The notes beneath the pieces are model-generated. The model made no database searches and was not told the DNA's origin. It saw nothing but the letters and a program-made list of their open reading frames with translations. A stretch of 10,436 nt of DNA, taken from an uncultured Ruminococcus sp. Lineage in GTDB: Bacteria; Bacillota; Clostridia; Oscillospirales; Ruminococcaceae. Below, piece by piece: positions 4,898 through 10,436 of the stretch (positions within the stretch are counted from its first letter, which is position 1; every line of letters begins with the position of its first letter). The stretch spans positions 1 through 10,436 of the forward strand of contig CAMCMW010000030.1 of the NCBI GenBank assembly GCA_945876155.1. The letters are read 5' to 3'. The translations under genes and the position numbers were made by a program.

Positions 4898-7069
4898 AGT
4901 AGCAAGTGATGAATCAATTGTTGTATCAGTTTCAGGGGTATTCTCTGTTGATACTGTTGTTTCAGTTTCAGTGTCACTTACTGTTGTAACTGTTGTTTCT
5001 GTATCTGTTGTTGTTACAGTTGTTTCAACAGTAGTAACTACCGGTGCAGCAAAGTAAAGTTTAACATCAGGACTGAATGAATAGTCATCGTATGTCTTTC
5101 CGTCCTTTTCGTACCATACATTGAACTGTAAGAAGTCATAGCTTATATTGTCCGTGACTGTCTGGTCAAAGACTACCTTAATAGGCGAGTTATCCGACTT
5201 GAAGTCATACTTCGTATATGCCCACTTTGTACCCTCTTCAGCTGTTTCATCAATAAGGTTGTAGCTGAGAGCGCCGTTACCGTCGCCGTGAGTACCTGTC
5301 ATGCTGAATTCAACGCCTACAAGCTTGTTGCCCTTGTAAGGTGAAAGGTCGATTCTCAGAGTTGGTCTGTGGATATCCTTTTCCTCGTCGTCCTCTGTGC
5401 CGACAACAGCTGTTACTCTTTCTTCATAGCTTGTATCAAAAACGTGTGTTGTTGTAGTTGTGATAAGCTCTGCGCCGTCGAAATAGAGTACTACTTCGTC
5501 AGCAAGAGAGAGAGTATCAATTTTTGATTTCGGATATGTCCAGTTAATTGAGAAAGTCATTGTCTGACCGTCATACATAATCTGTGTCGGGTCAACAGAT
5601 TCTTCGTTATCAGCGTCAAAGGTGTACTTTGTCAGCTGACCGTTATCTGCACCCAGGAATGGTGCCTGAACGCCTTTCCATGCGCCGCCCCATGTTGTAG
5701 CATCGCTGTAAACGATCATACCGATCATAACGCCGCCGTTACCGTTAAATGTGTTACCCTCAACTGTAAAGCCGACGCCTGTAATAAGTCTGCCTGCATA
5801 AGGCGAAAGGTCGATATACTTGTTGCCGTCTTCATCTGTCTGGAGAGCGACTTTCTGTGAATTGCCCTCCTCAGGAGTTGATGTTACAGCCGGAGTTGTA
5901 ACGCCTGTTGAGTACTGTTCTGCAAGGTCTGCATAAACAGAGTCAAGGGCAGAGATATTCCATGTCCTGGAAGTTCTGTTAATGAATTTCATGTCACCGC
6001 CGTTACCGCTGTCCCAGAGAACAGGGCAGATACCCCTTTTAAGAGCGCCCTCTGCAACTGCCTTGAGGTATGCAACGATACTTGACTGATCCTTGCCGTC
6101 TGAAGCTTCTGTCAGAACGCCGTATTCACCGATAATAACAGGTGTACCTGCGTCAACGAATCTTGATTTGATACGGTCAAAGTCTGCGTCAAGAGCCTGC
6201 TGGTCGGAAGATGTACCCCATGTTGTTGTATAACCCCATGTTGAATCAGGTGTTGCAACACAGAATGATGACGGATAATAGTAGTGGATAGATACAATAC
6301 ATCTGTTTGCAGGGTCTGTAGGTACTGTAAATCTGTTGTCACAGGTATTCAGTGTATCAGTGTTATAGCCTGCGATAAGCAGATGACGCTTTTCATTGTT
6401 TGAGCCTGACGCTCTTATTGTGTCAACAAAAAGCTGATTGAGGTTGTTGAGTGTTGTATAATTCTCTGATGAAGGAGTGTTATATCCGCTGAATGTTACC
6501 TCGTTCATAGACTCGAAAATAAGGTAGTCGGAATAATCCTTGAAGTTGTCAGCAATCTGCTGCCAGATTTTCTGATACTTTGCAGAAGTGTTTGTGTAGT
6601 CGTTCTGCGCATTTCTGATCCAGCCGCCGTTTTCTCCGCCGTCGTGGTGAAGGTTGAGAACAACGTAAAGTCCCTCGTTGATACAGTAATCAACAACCTG
6701 CTGAACTCTGCTCATAAATGCAGAATCAATATTGTTTGAGGAATCAATGCAGTTCATCCAGGTTACAGGAATACGGATAGTCTTGAACCCCTCTGCCTTG
6801 ACTGACTGAATAAGTTCCTTTGTAACAGTCGGGTTGCCCCATGCTGTTTCAACAGCTGACGGGCTAATAGTCTGTCCGGAATAATAAGAATCAAAAGTGT
6901 TTCCCAGGTTCCAGCCGAGACCCATATCGCTTACCACTTCCTGCGAGGTCATGTCACGCATTGTTCCGACAGCGTTTACGATTTCTGCCGGTTCTGTTGA
7001 ATTAACAACGAAAACTGCGCACATAGCCATTGCAGCAAGCACTGAAATTGCTTTTTTCAATAGCTTCAT
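4685..7069 (-). CDS. secreted GH5 endoglucanase with two accessory modules and a C-terminal dockerin
   Basis: This 794-residue modular enzyme hydrolyses internal beta-1,4 links of cellulose or related glucans outside the cell. The signal peptide is MKLLKK plus a hydrophobic core, with cleavage likely near residue 34. The GH5 domain (about 36-388) has WNLGNT, RIPVTW, LHHDGG (H141, H142), acid/base E190 in FESMNEV, H262 in SIHYYYP, nucleophile E315 in IIGEYG, and W352. It most resembles subfamily GH5_4 (inference). Two related beta-rich modules follow (about 406-535 and 568-676), sharing IDLSPY and G-N-G-G/A motifs. These are probably carbohydrate-binding modules, perhaps of the kind described in R. 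flavefaciens. A Thr-rich linker (about 677-722) leads to a dockerin with two calcium loops (728-739 and 764-775), which would dock the enzyme onto a scaffoldin cohesin. An in-frame TTG at 7078 is excluded because GGGAG (7080-7084) fits the ATG at 7069. Confidence 0.94.
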   Translation of the reverse strand: MKLLKKAISVLAAMAMCAVFVVNSTEPAEIVNAVGTMRDMTSQEVVSDMGLGWNLGNTFDSYYSGQTISPSAVETAWGNPTVTKELIQSVKAEGFKTIRIPVTWMNCIDSSNNIDSAFMSRVQQVVDYCINEGLYVVLNLHHDGGENGGWIRNAQNDYTNTSAKYQKIWQQIADNFKDYSDYLIFESMNEVTFSGYNTPSSENYTTLNNLNQLFVDTIRASGSNNEKRHLLIAGYNTDTLNTCDNRFTVPTDPANRCIVSIHYYYPSSFCVATPDSTWGYTTTWGTSSDQQALDADFDRIKSRFVDAGTPVIIGEYGVLTEASDGKDQSSIVAYLKAVAEGALKRGICPVLWDSGNGGDMKFINRTSRTWNISALDSVYADLAEQYSTGVTTPAVTSTPEEGNSQKVALQTDEDGNKYIDLSPYAGRLITGVGFTVEGNTFNGNGGVMIGMIVYSDATTWGGAWKGVQAPFLGADNGQLTKYTFDADNEESVDPTQIMYDGQTMTFSINWTYPKSKIDTLSLADEVVLYFDGAELITTTTTHVFDTSYEERVTAVVGTEDDEEKDIHRPTLRIDLSPYKGNKLVGVEFSMTGTHGDGNGALSYNLIDETAEEGTKWAYTKYDFKSDNSPIKVVFDQTVTDNISYDFLQFNVWYEKDGKTYDDYSFSPDVKLYFAAPVVTTVETTVTTTDTETTVTTVSDTETETTVSTENTPETDTTIDSSLATMYGDVNTDNTVDVSDVVQINMYLLNKADNGLDAVQLANSDCVRDGVIDTSDSSVILNYVAMMVDYSQLGA

Positions 7070-7106
7070 TTTTATCAATCTCCCATAAAAAATTCAATAA
7101 CGTACA

Positions 7107-7126
7107 ATTATTGTTATAACAATAAT
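7107..7126. promoter_or_regulatory. 20-bp perfect palindrome over the cellulase promoter (candidate operator)
   Basis: The half-site ATTATTGTTA is followed directly by its exact reverse complement, with no spacer. It overlaps five of the six -10 bases and extends across the predicted start point near 7115. A homodimeric repressor bound there would block initiation, which would fit substrate-dependent control of a cellulase. The identity of the regulator is unknown. Confidence 0.5.
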
Positions 7127-7150
7127 AACATATCAGGCTGGAAAAGTCAA
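7122..7150 (-). promoter_or_regulatory. sigma-A-type promoter of the endoglucanase gene
   Basis: On the minus strand the -35 is TTGACT (7150-7145, five of six) and the -10 is TATTAT (7127-7122, five of six), 17 nt apart, with an extended TGT before the -10. The predicted leader is about 46 nt and contains the GGGAG ribosome site at 7080-7084. There is no clear terminator between the upstream permease gene and this promoter. Confidence 0.75.
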
Positions 7151-7220
7151 TATAAAATGTTTAATTTAACCAAATATTGAAACCAAAATTTATTGTCCGC
7201 AATTAGTCATTTTGCACAAT

Positions 7221-9770
7221 TTACTGATACTGTGAACGAATTGAATTTATTTTGATACAGGAAATCTGCGGAAATGCCTCGGTATATTGTGTCCACTCAT
7301 CTTCAATCTGCTGTCTGTCATACTCCGCTGAACTCTCATTTTCGTCCAGATAGAGCATATACTCATTAGCGGACGTGAAACCGAAAAACTTTTTCAGCAG
7401 CAGATACTCATTTTTTTCGTACTCCTCCGGCTGATAGTCTGACAGGGATTCGTCCGGATAGTCGATATAGCGCATATCAAACGCCTTTTCGATATCGCCG
7501 TAGCAGTCGTAATTGCCGTCAAGGTAAGTGTCAATATAGTCGTCGGCACTGCGTGAATTCCTCATGTCAGCCATAAACTGTTCAAAGCTGTAAAGATTTG
7601 CATTGCTTACGCTTTCACTGTAAATTTTCTCCGCTTTGTCAGAATACTGTGACGGTATCACATAATATTTGCTGTCAAAATACATAACATAACATTGATT
7701 TTCCTCGTAATAGCACGGCGACGCATATTTCATAAGTTCCAGAGTCTGTTCAAAGGTGAGAGAGCGTGACAGATTATCCATAGTACTTGTATAGCCGAAC
7801 GACGCTGTTATATTTTCCCTGTTAAAGCTTTTGTAGCCCTCCGGCGGATAGAGAATGCTTTGGCTTACTCCGTAATAATCTTCATAGTTCAACTGCTTGT
7901 ATCCCTCATGGGTTCGCATAAAATCAAGGGTTCTGTCAAAGCAATCCCTTATTGGATAATATCCAACCCAGTAAACCACCTTTGAAGTCAGGAATTCTTC
8001 TTCTGTGGTTTCAAGGTAATCCTGTTTATAGCACTCCTTAAACTCCTCTGCCTCTTCTTTGCTCAGCGGAATTTCAGCAGAAGATACATAGCTTTCCAGC
8101 AATGAGTAATCAAGAACATAGCTTTTCTTTACTGTTTTATTGTTTATATGTTCAGTACGGCAGATATTATCCATCATTTCTTCTGCTCTGTATTCGGCAA
8201 GTTCTTCTGTGGAATCAAGAATGAAAAGCTGTTTTAACTGTTCAAAGCTCAGCATATAACTTCTCGTTGTAGTACCGCCGGTTTTCAGATGAAATTTAAA
8301 GGTCACGTTATATACAGGATATTCATACATATCAACATAATTATCAGCATAATCATAGTCTGACGTATAATATGTATCATCGAATATTCCGTTATCATAA
8401 GTATATTCGTCATATACCTTGCTGTTATACGTTTCAATAGCCTGTTTCTGGACGTCAATAACTCTTTCGATAACCTCTTTTTCCTTGTATTCAATATATT
8501 TTCCTTTGACGCAGTCATCATAGTAACCGCCATAGTATGAACTGTTATACTGCATTACATTGTCGATACCGCTGTAGTTCACCTCAACGCTGCTTACACG
8601 AGAGGGCGAATAGGTTTTGTCCTGAACGCCGAAACCGTGAGTGCCGACAGCAGTTACGCAGAGAATGAGTATTCCCGCCATGGTAACGCCGTATCTTATA
8701 AAGGACTTGTATATCTTCTTAAAGCCTCGGTTGGTTATTACCTCGAATATCATATATATGATAAGTGAGAATATTATAGTAGGAAATACTGTGGAGAAGT
8801 CATATCTTGCAAAAAGGCTTATTGCCATTGTGATAACGGTTATGAGAATGTAGTAAAGCACCTTGAAAGCGTAGGGCTTTGAAACGTCCTCGGCTTTTCT
8901 CCTGTGGTAGAGGAACATGGTCAGTGCGAAGTACAACACTGTGAACAGCAGGAAAAGAGCCACCCATTTTCCATATGTTGCGCCGTTTATACAGAAAAAG
9001 TCTGAATCATATATATTGTCTTCCTGTGTTTCCAGTACATAGAACATATATATTACTGCACCTATAGGACTTGTATATCCCAGCATCGGCGTAACAGTTT
9101 CAAAAACCGGAACGCCGTAGAGGTTTGCAAAGAACATTGCGGCAACAACCCCAATTCCTCCCGGAATAAGACCATTTATCATGAAAATGTTCATAATGCT
9201 TTCAAAGAGAGTACCGCAGCAGCACAGCACCAGTACAGACAGTGTGTAAAGCATTGTCATAACAAGCAATCCGGCAAATTCACCCTGCCAGATAATCGGC
9301 ATTATGGACTTTTCCTCTCCGAAAACCTCATTCATAGCCGGAATACATATTATTCCTCCTAATATAATGAGATTGAAAATTATACAGCCTATAATGTAAG
9401 GGACTATGTAAACTGCAAGTCCGGAAATATAGTCGCTTAAAAACTTGTGCTTTTTCTTTATGGGCAGTGAGTAAATCATGTCCACCTGGGATTTTTTGTA
9501 AAGATAGCTGAAATTTGACACCGCAACGAATATTCCGCACAGTACTGCGGCGGCAAGACAGAAAACGGATATCAGCATAAACGCTGCGCCGGAAACTCCT
9601 ATTTCACCCTCATTTGCGGCGGCAACCAGAAAAATTGTTCCCAGCAGCGGCAGTCCTAAAAGCTGTAAAACCGATATGAAAACCAGTATTTTGCGGCTGT
9701 TTTTTATGGACAGAATAAAGTTTTTTAAGAATCTTGTATCACTTTTCGATTTCAATGGCGTTAAAGTCAT
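7221..9770 (-). CDS. ABC transporter permease with a large C-terminal extracytoplasmic domain
   Basis: The start ATG at 9770 has GGAGG at 9 nt and gives 849 residues; a longer frame open to 9830 lies inside the ATPase gene and has no support. The N-terminal half is an integral membrane domain. I count about eight to ten hydrophobic segments, at roughly 27-52, 60-88, 117-146, 165-188, 192-220, 268-288, 304-322, 328-346 and 360-378. A conserved-looking loop VDMIYSLPIKKKHKFLSDY follows the second. Residues about 380-849 are hydrophilic and rich in Tyr, Asp and Glu, with no further membrane segment, so the domain should lie on one side of the membrane, probably outside. ABC-2-type permeases of YtrC/D or GntR-linked exporters are the nearest family I recognise. 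The substrate is unknown; antimicrobial or cell-wall-stress export is only an inference. It overlaps the ATPase gene by 32 nt. Confidence 0.85.
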   Translation of the reverse strand: MTLTPLKSKSDTRFLKNFILSIKNSRKILVFISVLQLLGLPLLGTIFLVAAANEGEIGVSGAAFMLISVFCLAAAVLCGIFVAVSNFSYLYKKSQVDMIYSLPIKKKHKFLSDYISGLAVYIVPYIIGCIIFNLIILGGIICIPAMNEVFGEEKSIMPIIWQGEFAGLLVMTMLYTLSVLVLCCCGTLFESIMNIFMINGLIPGGIGVVAAMFFANLYGVPVFETVTPMLGYTSPIGAVIYMFYVLETQEDNIYDSDFFCINGATYGKWVALFLLFTVLYFALTMFLYHRRKAEDVSKPYAFKVLYYILITVITMAISLFARYDFSTVFPTIIFSLIIYMIFEVITNRGFKKIYKSFIRYGVTMAGILILCVTAVGTHGFGVQDKTYSPSRVSSVEVNYSGIDNVMQYNSSYYGGYYDDCVKGKYIEYKEKEVIERVIDVQKQAIETYNSKVYDEYTYDNGIFDDTYYTSDYDYADNYVDMYEYPVYNVTFKFHLKTGGTTTRSYMLSFEQLKQLFILDSTEELAEYRAEEMMDNICRTEHINNKTVKKSYVLDYSLLESYVSSAEIPLSKEEAEEFKECYKQDYLETTEEEFLTSKVVYWVGYYPIRDCFDRTLDFMRTHEGYKQLNYEDYYGVSQSILYPPEGYKSFNRENITASFGYTSTMDNLSRSLTFEQTLELMKYASPCYYEENQCYVMYFDSKYYVIPSQYSDKAEKIYSESVSNANLYSFEQFMADMRNSRSADDYIDTYLDGNYDCYGDIEKAFDMRYIDYPDESLSDYQPEEYEKNEYLLLKKFFGFTSANEYMLYLDENESSAEYDRQQIEDEWTQYTEAFPQISCIKINSIRSQYQ

Positions 9771-10436
9771 AGCCGAGCGCCTCCATTTCATAAATAAATA
9801 TTTCCTCAAGGGAGAGTGGGAGAATGTCAAGTACTATCGGATTTTTCGGTTCAAGCTTTTTGCGTATATCCTCAACGTCACCCTTTGCAATGAGGTGGTA
9901 CACGCTCTGGTTCTTCTCAAAATGCAGAAGTTCGATTCCAGTACCCGAAAGCTCTTCCTTTGAGTAGGACTGCGGCATTGAGGCGTCCGCCGCCTTGAAC
10001 ACTGCCTGTATCTTATGGATATTGCCTTTGACACTATCAAGTTCCCGTGAAAAGACAATATTTCCCTGATGGAGCAGTGCAACTCTGTCGCAGACCTCGT
10101 TTATCTCCTTTAAGTTGTGTGAGGAAATAACCGTTGTAAGCTGTCTGTCAATCATTGCGTCAACTAACATTCTCTTGACAATTATTCTCATAGTCGGGTC
10201 AAGACCGTCAAAAGCCTCGTCCAGCAGAAGATAGTCAGTCTGGCAGGCAAGGGCGGTTATTACGATTGCCTGTCGCTTCATTCCCTTTGAAAAGGTACTC
10301 ATTTTCTTTTTCAGCGGCAGATTTATCGTTGAACGCAGCTTTTCAAACAGTTCCTCTGAAAATTCCGGGTAAAAGCATTTGTAGTAGTTTTTCAGTTCTT
10401 CAAGTGTATAGGTGGTAAACTGTATCGTTTCGTCGT
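9739..10436 (-). CDS. ABC transporter ATP-binding protein (N-terminus missing)
   Basis: The frame is open from the right edge through to TGA at 9741-9739, giving about 231 residues; the N-terminal region with Walker A lies outside the window. The methionine at 10302 is internal, because the codons before it continue the ABC fold (ELKNYYKCFYPEF, then INLPLKKK). Visible motifs are the signature segment STFSKGMKRQ, Walker B YLLLDEAFDGLD and the H-loop ISSHNL, then a C-terminal tail of about 100 residues. FSKGMKRQ in place of LSGGQ is common in YtrB-like ATPases paired with ABC-2 permeases. It powers the permease encoded directly downstream; the stop is inside the permease gene, so the subunits are probably made together. 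A GntR-family regulator often precedes such pairs, and it would lie to the right of the window. Confidence 0.93.
   Translation of the reverse strand, partial: DETIQFTTYTLEELKNYYKCFYPEFSEELFEKLRSTINLPLKKKMSTFSKGMKRQAIVITALACQTDYLLLDEAFDGLDPTMRIIVKRMLVDAMIDRQLTTVISSHNLKEINEVCDRVALLHQGNIVFSRELDSVKGNIHKIQAVFKAADASMPQSYSKEELSGTGIELLHFEKNQSVYHLIAKGDVEDIRKKLEPKNPIVLDILPLSLEEIFIYEMEALGYDFNAIEIEK

Noticed and set aside
7107..7126. Rex-type redox operator at the cellulase promoter
   Set aside because: The half-sites TTGTTA and TAACAA resemble Rex half-sites, but here they are directly joined, whereas Rex sites have a spacer of about six bases between them.
7079..7220. Terminator after the ABC permease gene
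   Set aside because: I found only short A/T arm pairs with long loops and no stem followed by a T-run, so none is called.
8303..8533. Minus-strand open frame of 76 codons inside the permease gene
   Set aside because: It is in another frame of a well-supported gene and shows Ile/Met-rich composition typical of a frame shadow.

Overview
The window looks like part of a chromosome from an anaerobic, fibre-degrading Firmicute close to Ruminococcus (Oscillospiraceae). Three things point there: a secreted GH5 endoglucanase ending in a Thr-rich linker and a two-repeat dockerin of cellulosome type, Firmicute-style walJ-rlmH and murA genes, and sigma-A-type promoters with AGGAG-like ribosome binding sites. 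Every gene I can support is on the minus strand, so transcription runs from right to left and genes are read from high to low coordinates. This organism assignment is an inference; no rRNA or other taxonomic marker is present.

From right to left: (1) 10436-7221, an ABC exporter pair. The ATPase lacks its N-terminus at the window edge and overlaps by 32 nt a permease that carries a very large C-terminal, probably extracytoplasmic, domain. (2) 7220-7070, an intergenic region with a strong promoter and a 20-bp perfect palindrome sitting on its -10/+1 region. (3) 7069-4685, the modular cellulase: signal peptide, GH5 domain, two related beta-rich modules, Thr-rich linker, dockerin, followed by a clear stem-loop terminator. 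(4) 4421-3618, a lipoprotein cyclophilin-type prolyl isomerase with its own near-consensus promoter. (5) 3464-2181, murA, first committed step of peptidoglycan synthesis. (6) 2111-853, walJ and rlmH, coupled through a TGATG stop/start overlap. (7) 852-552, a nested intergenic repeat. (8) 330-1, the N-terminal part of a CDP-alcohol phosphatidyltransferase (probably phosphatidylserine synthase) with a promoter, an inverted repeat at the start point and a leader of about 140 nt.

The genes share a theme of envelope and export (cell-wall precursor, phospholipid head group, wall-associated hydrolase, extracellular folding factor, exporter, secreted cellulase), but they do not form one operon: at least three separate promoters and one clear terminator can be seen.

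The least explained part is 552-857. It contains a perfect 29-bp inverted repeat around an 87-nt interior, a second inverted copy of that interior 92 nt further on, and a third, partial copy. The terminal hairpin of two copies is kept by two compensatory base-pair changes, which suggests a selected folded element (MITE/REP-like or a structured RNA). The cellulase promoter palindrome and the inverted repeat at the phospholipid gene promoter are candidate repressor operators. No complete new multi-gene system is evident.
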